This document shows positions 7,366 through 14,337 of a DNA stretch of 34,749 nucleotides, one piece after another. Source of the DNA: an uncultured Pseudomonadota bacterium. GTDB taxonomy: Bacteria; Pseudomonadota; Gammaproteobacteria; Methylococcales; Methylomonadaceae. The position numbers and the translations under genes are program-made. The notes under the pieces are model-generated. The model searched no databases. It was given only the letters and a program-made list of their open reading frames with translations, and was not told where the DNA came from. The stretch covers positions 1 to 34,749 of the forward strand of contig CAIYSZ010000018.1 of NCBI GenBank assembly GCA_903928965.1, written 5' to 3'. Within the stretch, counting starts at the first letter, position 1. Every line of letters begins with the position of its first letter.

Positions 7366-7963
7366 GTTTTTCTCGCAGCCAGAAGGTCATGGGTTTGGCG
7401 GTCGGTTCTTGCTCGTCCAAGTCCTTCCAAGTATATTCGGTTTTCAGTTCCGGGTGCTTGACGTAGCCGCGCTTGTTCCAGAACGCGTCCAGCGGCGTGT
7501 AGTCGGCTGGGCGGCGCGGGTGATCGGCGGGGCGTTCCACGCAGCAGAAGGTGATGTGTTTGAAGCCGCCCAGGTCTTGGGCGTGCGCCTCACGCTGCTC
7601 GAAGAATTTGACGCCTAGCCCCAGGCCGCGGTAGCGTTTGTCTAGCACCGATTCGCCGCAGTAAAATACGTCTTCAACCGCGTAGCCGAGGTCGAGGAAG
7701 GGTTGTTTGACTTCGTCGGTTTCGTATTTTAGCGGGATGGCGGTGGAGGCACCGATAATTTTATCGCCGTCGAAGGCCAGCACGATGACGCTTTCCGGGC
7801 AGTCGATATAGGTTTGCAGGTATTTTTTTTCGTATTCGTAGTCGCCGTCATACAAATAGGGGAAGTCGCGGAACACTTCGATGCGCAGGCGCGCCAGTTC
7901 CGGGATGTAGGGGTGTAACTCCGCGCCGCTGAGGCGTTTGACGCTGATGTTGCCTTGGTTCAT
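7358..7963 (-). CDS. GNAT-family N-acetyltransferase
   Basis: Predicted acetyl-CoA-dependent N-acyltransferase. The 201-residue protein has the GNAT acetyl-CoA-binding signature RGLGLG at residues 112-117 (DKRYRGLGLGVKFFEQ), preceded by VIVLAFDGDKIIGASTAIPL, the typical beta-strand pair. A long acidic, Tyr-rich stretch (YLYDGDYEYEKKYLQTYI) near residues 36-53 is a family-specific feature rather than a low-complexity artefact. The substrate is unknown. It overlaps the downstream nitrilase gene by 8 bp and follows rnfH by 19 bp, placing it in the same minus-strand run. No strong Shine-Dalgarno precedes the ATG at 7963. Confidence 0.88.
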   Translation of the reverse strand: MNQGNISVKRLSGAELHPYIPELARLRIEVFRDFPYLYDGDYEYEKKYLQTYIDCPESVIVLAFDGDKIIGASTAIPLKYETDEVKQPFLDLGYAVEDVFYCGESVLDKRYRGLGLGVKFFEQREAHAQDLGGFKHITFCCVERPADHPRRPADYTPLDAFWNKRGYVKHPELKTEYTWKDLDEQEPTAKPMTFWLREKHD

Positions 7964-7982
7964 GGGTTTCGCTAAGCAGTTT

Positions 7983-8273
7983 TTAAGTTTTTTGCAATCG
8001 CCGCCGGCGCGCTTCCATCGGGTGTTGCGCCAGGGGGCGGTATATTTCCACCCGGTCGCCGGCGTTTAAGGGCGTATCGAGCGGGCGTTGTTGGCCGTAA
8101 ATGCCGGTTTTTTGCCGGGTCAAGTCGATTTCCGGGTATTCCGCCAGGATGCCGGAGGCCAGGATGGCGTGTTCCAGCGTGGACGCCGCCGGCATGCGGA
8201 CGGCGATTACGCTTTGCCGCTCCGGGCCGGCGGCGTAGGCGACTTCGACTTCAATATTCTCAGGCTGCTCCAT
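7983..8273 (-). CDS. rnfH: RnfH family protein
   Basis: 96-residue ubiquitin-like-fold protein of the RnfH family (UPF0125), which accompanies ratA in gammaproteobacteria; its biochemical role is not established, and the name reflects occasional linkage to Rnf electron-transport genes. Family features are the IEVEVAYA start, LEHAILASGI in the middle and the GDRVEIYRPL near the C-terminus, followed by a basic ARRRRLQK tail. The start ATG lies within ratA, overlapping its last 14 bp with no separate ribosome site, so translation probably depends on reinitiation after ratA. Confidence 0.92.
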   Translation of the reverse strand: MEQPENIEVEVAYAAGPERQSVIAVRMPAASTLEHAILASGILAEYPEIDLTRQKTGIYGQQRPLDTPLNAGDRVEIYRPLAQHPMEARRRRLQKT

Positions 8274-8697
8274 AGATTATTTTAGCGCGTTGGATGAAAG
8301 ACGCCACCATGGTGTTGCAGATTTGGTTGAAGACCGGGCCGAATGCCAGGCTGGCGAACTTACTGGCGATTTCAAACTCTAAATCGAGTGAGATTTTGCA
8401 GGCGTCGTCGCGTAGCGGCAGAAAATGCCAGACCCCTTCCAGTTTGGAGAACGGTCCGTCCAGCAGGCTGAGATGGATTTTGTTGTCGCCTTCCAGCCGG
8501 TTGCGGGTGGCGAAGGATTTGTGGAAGCCGGCCTTGGCGATTTGGATTTCGCCGTCCACGATGTCGCCCTCGCGGCGCAACACGCGGCTGCCGCTGCACC
8601 AGGGCAGGAACTGCGGGTAGGATTCGATGTCGTCTACTATGTCGAACATTTGTTTTGCGGAATATTTTACCAAGGCGCTTTTTTGTACGATGGTCAT
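8260..8697 (-). CDS. ratA: RatA / COQ10-type START-domain protein
   Basis: 145-residue protein of the START/polyketide cyclase superfamily. E. coli RatA was reported as a ribosome-associated toxin blocking 70S formation, whereas mitochondrial COQ10 homologues bind ubiquinone; the quinone role may be the general one. Diagnostic segments are ALVKYSAKQMFDIVDDIESYPQFLPWC, a central GEIQIAKAGFHKSFATRN and SLDLEFEIASKFASLAFGPVF. I chose the ATG at 8697 rather than one 26 codons upstream because MTIVQKSALV is the conserved N-terminus and the upstream part is the tail of the transporter in another frame. Start and transporter stop overlap in TAATG; the 3' end overlaps rnfH by 14 bp. Confidence 0.92.
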   Translation of the reverse strand: MTIVQKSALVKYSAKQMFDIVDDIESYPQFLPWCSGSRVLRREGDIVDGEIQIAKAGFHKSFATRNRLEGDNKIHLSLLDGPFSKLEGVWHFLPLRDDACKISLDLEFEIASKFASLAFGPVFNQICNTMVASFIQRAKIIYGAA

Positions 8698-10058
8698 TAG
8701 CCCATGACCCCCAGCGCGTGCAGGAATACCAGAATGATGGCCGGCGGCGCGACGTAGCGAATCAGCGCGCGCCAAATTCGGAATTGCTCCGGCGGCAGTT
8801 CCAGTTCCTCCTCGCTGTGCTCGGCGCGCATGAACCAGCCGGCGAACAGGGCGATGCCAAGTCCGCCCAGGGGCAGCATGATGTTGGCGGTCAGGAAGTC
8901 GAGTAGTTCAAACAGGTTTTTGTTGAAAATTTTATGCTGCGACCAAATATTGAAGGAGAACGCCACGCCGACGCCAAGCAGCCAGCAAGCCAGGCCGGCG
9001 TGCAGGCTGGCGCGGTAGCGGTCGTGGCCGTGGTTTTCCACCAGCCAGGCAACCGCCGGTTCGATCAGGGAGATGGACGAGGTCAGCGCGGCCAGGAATA
9101 GCAGTACGAAAAACAGTACGCCGAACAGCCAGCCGCCGGTCATTTCGCCGAAGGCCAGCGGCAGGGTTTGAAATATCAGGCCGGGGCCGCTGCCTACTTG
9201 CAGTTGATTGGCGAATACCAAGGGAAATATGGCGATGCCGGCCAGTAATGCCACGGCGGTGTCGGCTCCGGCGATGATGAACGTGGTTTTGGCGATGGAG
9301 ACATGGGGCGGCAGATAGGAGCCGTACACCATGATGGCCCCCATGCCGAGGCTGAGGGTGAAAAAGGCGTGCCCCATGGCGGTCAGTATGGCGTTGGCGC
9401 CGATTTTACTGAAATCGGGATGGAACATGAAGTGCAGGCCTTGCTGGTAGCCGCCGGAGGTCATGGCGTAGCCCACCAGGAACAGCATGATGAAGAATAG
9501 GGCCGGCATCAGGAAGCGCACGGCGTGTTCCAGGCCGGCATTGACGCCGCGCATGACGATGTAGAGGGTGGCGGCCATGAATACGCTGTGCCAGAAGATT
9601 TGCGTCAGAGGATCGGCCATTAAGTGGGTGTAGAGGCTCTGTATTTCGCCGGCGTCGCGGTCCAGGAATTCGCCGAGAAAGGCCTTGAAAACGTAGTCCA
9701 GCGCCCAACCGGCGATGACGCTGTAATAAGCTAGAATCAGGAAACCGGCGGCGATGCCGAGCCAGCCCAGATAGCGCCAGCCAGGGTTGGCGGCGGCTTC
9801 CCTGGACAGGGCCAGCATGGCGTTGATAGGGCTTTGCCGGCCGCGGCGGCCGATCATGATTTCGCTAATCATGATCGGCGCGCCTAATAGCAGTACGCAC
9901 AGCAGATAGATCAAGACGAAGGCCCCGCCGCCGTTTTCGCCGGTGATGTAGGGAAATTTCCAAATATTGCCGAGACCGACCGCGGAGCCGGTCGCGGCTA
10001 GAATGAATGCGAAGCGCGATGACCATTGGCTGTGTATTGCGCTGGGTTGTTCCGACAT
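8697..10058 (-). CDS. Sodium-dependent transporter, neurotransmitter:sodium symporter (NSS) family
   Basis: Inner-membrane Na+-coupled symporter of the NSS/SNF family; bacterial members such as LeuT and MhsT carry amino acids, but this substrate is unknown. The N-terminus carries the TM1 signature RFAFILAATGSAVGLGNIWKFPY, with the unwound substrate and sodium site, and then GGGAFVLIYLL for TM2. The protein is 453 residues, with about 11-12 hydrophobic segments. A cytoplasmic-looking tail (MRAEHSEEELELPPEQF) precedes a last helix. AGGTGG lies five bases before the ATG. It heads the minus-strand run and its stop overlaps the ratA start by one base, so transporter, RatA and RnfH are translationally linked. 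Confidence 0.93.
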   Translation of the reverse strand: MSEQPSAIHSQWSSRFAFILAATGSAVGLGNIWKFPYITGENGGGAFVLIYLLCVLLLGAPIMISEIMIGRRGRQSPINAMLALSREAAANPGWRYLGWLGIAAGFLILAYYSVIAGWALDYVFKAFLGEFLDRDAGEIQSLYTHLMADPLTQIFWHSVFMAATLYIVMRGVNAGLEHAVRFLMPALFFIMLFLVGYAMTSGGYQQGLHFMFHPDFSKIGANAILTAMGHAFFTLSLGMGAIMVYGSYLPPHVSIAKTTFIIAGADTAVALLAGIAIFPLVFANQLQVGSGPGLIFQTLPLAFGEMTGGWLFGVLFFVLLFLAALTSSISLIEPAVAWLVENHGHDRYRASLHAGLACWLLGVGVAFSFNIWSQHKIFNKNLFELLDFLTANIMLPLGGLGIALFAGWFMRAEHSEEELELPPEQFRIWRALIRYVAPPAIILVFLHALGVMG

Positions 10059-10279
10059 ACTGCCACCTGTTGTGTTTTATCGTTATGTTAGTGGGTTAAT
10101 TAGGTAAAATATCAAAATACACCGCTTGAGTCAGTTGAAAATTGATTTTAGGTTTATTGTAATCGAATGCGGCGCGGCTTGCCTGGGCCGCGGCGGTTGT
10201 TTCGCCCGCGGGCGAACCGCGGAGCATGTTTGCGGCCGGCGCGAGGCGCGGGCCGGTGTGAAATGAGTTTTGGAGCGAT

Positions 10280-10765
10280 ATGGCGGCAAAGAATTCCAAG
10301 AAGGATAATAAATCCAACGACAATACCATAGCGTTGAACCGGCAAGCCACGCACGAGTATCATATTGAAGATCAGTTCGAGGCGGGGTTGGTACTGGAGG
10401 GCTGGGAAGTGAAAAGCTTGCGTGACGGCCGGGCGCAGCTGAAGGAAAGTTATGTGGAAATGAGAAAGGGCGAGGCGTGGTTGTGCGGCGCGCACGTGTC
10501 GCCGATGCTCTCGGCTTCCACGCATGTGATTCCGGACGCGGTGCGAAAGAAAAAGTTGCTGTTGCACCGGCGCGAGTTGAGCAAATTGATCGGAGCGGTG
10601 GAGCGCAAGGGGTATACTTTGATTCCATTGGCTATGTATTGGATCAAGGGCCGCGCTAAATTAAAGATCGGTCTGGCCAAGGGTAAAAAACTGCATGACA
10701 AACGCGCCGCCGCCAAGGATAAGGATTGGCAGCGGGATAAGGCGCGAATCTTGAAGCATGGTTAG
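10280..10765 (+). CDS. smpB: SsrA-binding protein SmpB
   Basis: RNA-binding partner of tmRNA in trans-translation, which rescues ribosomes stalled on broken mRNAs. The 161 residues match the family length. Conserved blocks include [20 protein letters not shown] near residues 18-37, [18 protein letters not shown], the RRELSKLIG and [10 protein letters not shown] segments and the basic C-terminal tail [14 protein letters not shown], which enters the mRNA channel. GGAGCGAT ahead of the ATG is a good ribosome site. It is divergent from the transporter-ratA-rnfH run, the usual gammaproteobacterial arrangement. The tmRNA gene itself is not in the window. Confidence 0.97.
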   Translation: MAAKNSKKDNKSNDNTIALNRQATHEYHIEDQFEAGLVLEGWEVKSLRDGRAQLKESYVEMRKGEAWLCGAHVSPMLSASTHVIPDAVRKKKLLLHRRELSKLIGAVERKGYTLIPLAMYWIKGRAKLKIGLAKGKKLHDKRAAAKDKDWQRDKARILKHG

Positions 10766-10809
10766 CCGGTTGCGATAGCGGGTTTCGCGGCGCGGCGCTT
10801 GATGATACT

Positions 10810-10874
10810 ATGGTAATTACTACGGTTAATACCATGGCTAGTCTTGGCGAGCCCGCGTTTAGGGTGCGCGGGCT
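10810..10874. repeat. Two inverted repeats between smpB and apbE
   Basis: ATGGTA (10810-10815) with TACCAT (10830-10835), and AGCCCGCG (10850-10857) with CGCGGGCT (10867-10874), form two consecutive hairpins. The second has a perfect 8-bp stem but no T-run, so it is a weak terminator at best. It could instead be structure in the apbE leader. Confidence 0.45.
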
Positions 10875-10915
10875 AGGTGTTGATTGGGCTCGGTTAATTT
10901 TAGGAGAATGTGAAG

Positions 10916-11935
10916 ATGTTGGGCCGTGCTGTATTTCTGTTGTTTTTGTCGCTGGCTGCTTGCAGCTCTTCGCCGGAGCCGCCGTTGCAAAAGATTCAGG
11001 GTTTTGCCCAGGGCACGACTTACCATATCAGTTTTTGGTCTGAAGAGCCGGTGGATGCGCAGGCGATTGAGTCCGATGTGCAAGCGGAGTTCGATAGCCT
11101 TGACAAGACGCTGTCTAATTACCGGCCGGATTCGGTCATTGAGCGCTTTAACGCCAATGCTTCCGTAAAAAGCCAGGAGGTCGGGCCGGAAATCGTGCAT
11201 TTAGTCAACATTGCCCGGCAGGTTTATCAACTAAGTCACGGTTGCTTCGACTTGACCATCAAACCCTTGTTCGATATGTGGGGTTTTACCGGGGATACGT
11301 TGACGATTCCTGCCCCCGAGGCGATACAAGCCGGCTTGGCCAGGGTGGGCATGGATAAGTTGGAAGTGGTGGACGATACGCATTTGCTGAAGAAGCAAGA
11401 GGACGTGCGGGTGGATTTATCCGCCGAGGCGCAAGGCTATAGCGTGGGCAAGATCAGCGAGGTGCTGGAGGCGCACGACGTGCATAATTACATGGTGGAG
11501 ATCGGCGGCGAGCTGAAAACCAACGGCCACCGTCCGAACGGCCAAGGTTGGCGCATCGCGGTGGAGAAACCGCTGGCCGGGGAGCGTTCGGTGCATAAAA
11601 TCGTCACCATGCCGAAGGATGCGCCGATGTCGGTGATGACTTCCGGCACTTACCGGCATTATTTTGATTCCAACGGCGTGCGCTATAGCCATATTTTGGA
11701 TGCGCGCACCGGGCGGCCGGTGTCGCATAATTTGGTGGCGGTGACGGTGTTTCACGAGGATCCGGCCATCGCCGATGCCTGGTCCACCACTTTGCTATGT
11801 CTAGGTCAGGCAGAAGGTTTGCAAGTGGCGAACGCCGAAAAGTTGAACGCAATTTTTATCCGGCAACAAGATAGCGAATTGTTGGAAACGCAAAGCGATG
11901 CATTGCGGGTTTCCAACAATTTAATGATTCAATGA
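10916..11935 (+). CDS. apbE: FAD:protein FMN transferase, ApbE lipoprotein
   Basis: Periplasm-facing lipoprotein that covalently attaches FMN from FAD to Thr or Ser residues of partners such as RnfG/RnfD and NqrC/NqrB. The 339-residue product has a lipobox LAAC with Cys16 as the lipidation site, then GFAQGTTYHISFW, the flavin- and Mg-binding FDLTIKPLFDMWGF region, VDLSAEAQGYSVGKI and the late SGTYRHYF and YSHILDARTGRP blocks, all characteristic. I chose ATG at 10916 because AGGAG is nine bases upstream; the GTG at 10910 would be only three bases from it. No Rnf or Nqr genes are adjacent, so its flavoprotein targets lie elsewhere. Confidence 0.93.
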   Translation: MLGRAVFLLFLSLAACSSSPEPPLQKIQGFAQGTTYHISFWSEEPVDAQAIESDVQAEFDSLDKTLSNYRPDSVIERFNANASVKSQEVGPEIVHLVNIARQVYQLSHGCFDLTIKPLFDMWGFTGDTLTIPAPEAIQAGLARVGMDKLEVVDDTHLLKKQEDVRVDLSAEAQGYSVGKISEVLEAHDVHNYMVEIGGELKTNGHRPNGQGWRIAVEKPLAGERSVHKIVTMPKDAPMSVMTSGTYRHYFDSNGVRYSHILDARTGRPVSHNLVAVTVFHEDPAIADAWSTTLLCLGQAEGLQVANAEKLNAIFIRQQDSELLETQSDALRVSNNLMIQ

Positions 11936-12003
11936 GCCGTTGATCACATGATCCGATAATTTAATCAGCCACTGATTCAACGCTCCCGCTTTTAAGGTTT
12001 CTC

Positions 12004-12630
12004 ATGGAAAATTTATTTTTTTTACCTATCTCGGTGCATGGAGGCGGTGACGGCGGCGGTTTGTTGCAATGGGTGGACGCTGGGTTGGAGTGGGCGGAAC
12101 AATTGTTGAGCCTGCCGGGCAACCAAGTGTTGCCGAATTTATTTCCCGGTTTGGCGGCATTGCCTAATATTCATCCCTTATTCGTGCATTTTCCGATTGT
12201 ATTGCTGAGTTTGTTTCTGGCGGCCGAGGTCGTCGCCCTGATCCGGAATTCGGAGATATGGCGGCGTTTGGCGGCTTATTTATTATACGCCGGCGCCGTT
12301 TTCGCCGGCCTGACCGTGGCGGCCGGGTTGCAGGCGGCGGCGGGCGTGCCGCACGGCGCGGAGACGCACCAGATCATGGAGACGCACGAGCATTTGGCGA
12401 TTAGCGTTTTCGGCTTGGCGGCGTTATTGTCCGCCTGGCGCGGGTTTGCCCGCTTCACCTTGCATGGCGCGGGGGCTTATATTTTTTTATTGGCCGCGGC
12501 GCTACTGAATTTATTGCTGTTGTTGACCGCGGATTTGGGCGGCTTGATGGTGTATAAGTTCGGGGTCGGGGTGCAGGCCGTGAGTGAGCATCCCTCTGCA
12601 TCCATGGCGGGGCATGTTCATGGCGAATGA
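12004..12630 (+). CDS. DUF2231 integral membrane protein, coupled to FccB-like flavoprotein
   Basis: 208-residue inner-membrane protein with the DUF2231 signature. About four hydrophobic helices follow a short N-terminal extension. Conserved His sit at membrane edges: IHPLFVHFPIVLL near residue 57 and ETHQIMETHEHLA near 120. Such paired His could ligate heme b, which is inference. A His-rich C-terminus (SEHPSASMAGHVHGE) may bind metal. Its stop overlaps the start of the next gene in ATGA (12627-12630), strongly implying co-expression with the FccB-like flavoprotein and possibly membrane anchoring or electron transfer to quinone. The ATG at 12004 is preceded by TTAAGGTTT. Confidence 0.85.
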   Translation: MENLFFLPISVHGGGDGGGLLQWVDAGLEWAEQLLSLPGNQVLPNLFPGLAALPNIHPLFVHFPIVLLSLFLAAEVVALIRNSEIWRRLAAYLLYAGAVFAGLTVAAGLQAAAGVPHGAETHQIMETHEHLAISVFGLAALLSAWRGFARFTLHGAGAYIFLLAAALLNLLLLLTADLGGLMVYKFGVGVQAVSEHPSASMAGHVHGE

Positions 12631-13943
12631 ATATGTATCATTGCCGCGGATTCGATCAAGATAGAAGACGTTTTTTGCGCCGGGCCGGCGCGGCCGGCGT
12701 CGGTTTGGCTTTAAGCGGATGCGCCGGATTAATGCGCGGGCAGCCGCACGTGGCGGTGGTCGGCGGCGGCTTTGCCGGCGCGGCGGCGGCGCGCGCCTTG
12801 CGGCTGGCCGACCCTGGGCTGGCGGTGACTTTGCTGGAGCCGAAAGCGGTGTATTTGACCTGTCCGGCCAGTAATTGGTATTTGGCCGGACTTTGCGAAT
12901 GGGACGTTTTGGAGCGCGAGTACCGGAGTTTGACGCGCGATTACGGGGTGGTTTGGCGGCAAACCGCGGCCAAGGGATTCGATTTTGCTAAACGTAAGGT
13001 TTTATTGGCCGATGGCGGCATGTTGAGCTATGACCGGCTGATTGTGGCGCCGGGGATAGAATTCGATTACGGGACCTTGCACGGTTACGGAGCGGAATTG
13101 ACGGCCCGGTTTCCGCACGCTTGGCAAGCGGGCTGGCAAACCCGGTTGCTGCGCCGGCAATTGGAGGCCATGCCGGATGGCGGCGTGGCGGTGATGACGG
13201 TTCCGGCCGAGCCTTACCGTTGTCCGCCGGGGCCTTACGAACGGGCGAGTTTGCTGGCGTATTGGCTGCAACGGAATAAACCGCGCTCTAAGCTGCTGAT
13301 TTTGGATGCTAAGACCGGTTTCTCGAAGCAGAAACTATTCGAGGAAGCGTGGCGGCGATTATACGGTTACGGCGGCGAACATGCGTTGTTGGAATGGATT
13401 ACTTTGGCCGACAATCCGTTGCAAGCGTTGTCGCAGAGTTCGGCGACCTTAAGCACGGCTTTTGGGGATAGTTTTAGCGGCGCGGTATTGAATATCATTC
13501 CGCCGCAGCGGGCGGCGGCCATCGCGCGCGAAGCCGGTTTGACCGACGCCGGCGGCTGGTGTCCGGTCAAGCCGGAAACCGGGGAGTCGCTCTTGCAGCC
13601 CGGGGTGCACGTGGTCGGCGATGCGGCGCGCTATGCGCCGATTCCGAAATCCGCTTTCGCGGCCGTGTCCGAGGCCAAGACTTGCGCGCGCGCGGTGGCG
13701 GCGTTGTTACGCGGGCAAGAACCGCCGGAGCCGCAATGGCTGAACGTTTGCTATAGCTTGGTGAATCCGGAATACGGGATTTCGGTGGCCGGGGCGTACC
13801 GGGCCGAAGCCGATAAAATCGTGGCGGTAAAGGGCGCGGGCGGTTTAAGCGGCGGCGGCGCGGATACGCCGCGCCGCGAGGCGGTTTACGCGCGCGGCGT
13901 TTACCGGCGGCTACTGGCGGAGAGTTTCGGCGAGCCTAGTTAA
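12627..13943 (+). CDS. fccB: Tat-exported FAD flavoprotein, flavocytochrome c sulfide dehydrogenase flavoprotein-like
   Basis: Predicted periplasmic sulfide-oxidising flavoprotein related to FccB. A twin-arginine signal (RRRFLRR, residues 13-19) precedes the hydrophobic stretch, and the FAD-binding Rossmann motif VGGGFAG is at 45-51. Cys79 in LTCPASN aligns with the cysteine that holds FAD covalently in Allochromatium FccB. Cys199 in YRCPPGPYER and Cys375 in NVCYSLV match the redox-active disulfide. The C-terminal 70 residues fit the FCSD flavin-binding domain. FccB normally pairs with the cytochrome FccA, but here the coupled neighbour is a DUF2231 membrane protein overlapping by 4 bp, so the electron acceptor may differ. 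Length (438) is normal. Sulfide is the best substrate guess. Confidence 0.88.
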   Translation: MNMYHCRGFDQDRRRFLRRAGAAGVGLALSGCAGLMRGQPHVAVVGGGFAGAAAARALRLADPGLAVTLLEPKAVYLTCPASNWYLAGLCEWDVLEREYRSLTRDYGVVWRQTAAKGFDFAKRKVLLADGGMLSYDRLIVAPGIEFDYGTLHGYGAELTARFPHAWQAGWQTRLLRRQLEAMPDGGVAVMTVPAEPYRCPPGPYERASLLAYWLQRNKPRSKLLILDAKTGFSKQKLFEEAWRRLYGYGGEHALLEWITLADNPLQALSQSSATLSTAFGDSFSGAVLNIIPPQRAAAIAREAGLTDAGGWCPVKPETGESLLQPGVHVVGDAARYAPIPKSAFAAVSEAKTCARAVAALLRGQEPPEPQWLNVCYSLVNPEYGISVAGAYRAEADKIVAVKGAGGLSGGGADTPRREAVYARGVYRRLLAESFGEPS

Positions 13944-13966
13944 AGCAATACTGGGTGTAACTAATC

Positions 13967-13984
13967 AGCCTGTTTTTTCAGGCT
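13967..13984 (+). repeat. Hairpin with T6 loop after fccB
   Basis: AGCCTG (13967-13972), TTTTTT, then CAGGCT (13979-13984) make a perfect 6-bp stem with an all-T loop. CTGGGT at 13951 and ACCCAG at 13985-13990 can extend it as an outer stem. It may protect or end the fccB transcript, but no T-run follows it. Confidence 0.5.
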
Positions 13985-14001
13985 ACCCAGCTAAGCCGGG
14001 A

Positions 14002-14177
14002 CCTCTAAAGCGACCAAGCGCGTGAGGTCTTGGCGGGCGGGAAAGGCTAGGAGCGAGTATTGCCCGCAAGGATGCGGGCGAAGCCCCTCATGAACGGGTT
14101 CACGGCGTCTCCCGGATAGCCTTCCCCGCGCGCCAAGACCGACTAGGCAGCCCACAACCTAGACTGTAAATCCATGA
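14002..14177 (+). ncRNA. HEARO / IscB omega-RNA-like structured RNA, solitary (no iscB gene adjacent)
   Basis: The sequence matches, from memory, the layout of HEARO RNAs, now known as omega-RNAs that guide IscB nucleases. A 10-bp closing stem pairs GGTCTTGGCG (14026-14035) with CGCCAAGACC (14131-14140). Inside it AAGGCTA (14043-14049) pairs with TAGCCTT (14117-14123), GCCCGC (14062-14067) with GCGGGC (14074-14079), and CGGG (14095-14098) with CCCG (14111-14114). GCGAAGCCCCTCATGAACGGG and TCTCCCGGATAGCC resemble the conserved HEARO core. A CTAGG/CCTAG hairpin follows at 14143-14162. The element ends at AATCC-ATGA, and HEARO insertions are reported to abut ATGA or GTGA. No HNH/RuvC ORF is nearby. 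I am sure of the fold and moderately sure of the family. Confidence 0.62.
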
Positions 14178-14275
14178 CAAAAGACAAGGCGCCCGGCTTA
14201 GGCGATAATAAAAACGGCGGGTTTACCGCATTCGGGAAATCCATGACAAACGACAACGCGTCCCGGCTTAGGCGG
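14171..14275. repeat. Duplicated terminator-like sequence flanking the 3' end of the HEARO-like RNA
   Basis: The sequence TCCATGACAAAAGACAAGGCG then CCCGGCTTAGGCG (from 14171) recurs as TCCATGACAAACGACAACGCG then TCCCGGCTTAGGCG (from 14241), with a handful of differences. Both copies begin AAATCCATGACA, as expected if each marks the boundary of a HEARO-type 3' end. The CCCGGCTTAG core is also the reverse complement of CTAAGCCGGG at 13991-14000, just 5' of the structured RNA. Confidence 0.6.
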
Positions 14276-14287
14276 GTTGTCTTTTTT
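14252..14287 (+). terminator. Intrinsic terminator downstream of fccB and the structured RNA
   Basis: GACAACGCG (14252-14260) pairs with CGGGTTGTC (14273-14281) with one mismatch around a 12-nt loop, and TTTTTT follows at 14282-14287. Orientation suits plus-strand transcripts from fccB or from the HEARO-like RNA. Confidence 0.8.
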
Positions 14288-14337
14288 CAAATGCAAAAAT
14301 CAATCACGTGTGGGATGGGTATATAGTTACTCCGCGG

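Larger units (their letters stand above)
13944..14337. other. 394-bp intergenic region rich in RNA structure
   Basis: Between fccB (+) and sppA (-), convergent, there is no credible gene. The region holds an AGCCTG-T6-CAGGCT hairpin at 13967-13984, a highly structured HEARO-like RNA at 14002-14177, two copies of a sequence of about 35 bp (14171-14205 and 14241-14275) and an intrinsic terminator at 14252-14287. A short open frame starting at 14174 (MTKDKAPGLG...) simply reads through the repeats. Confidence 0.75.

Noticed and set aside
14174-14320. Small open frame starting at ATGACAAAAGAC after the structured RNA, as a possible IscB start
   Set aside because: It is about 48 codons, reads through a duplicated terminator and lacks the PLMP, RuvC or HNH motifs of IscB.
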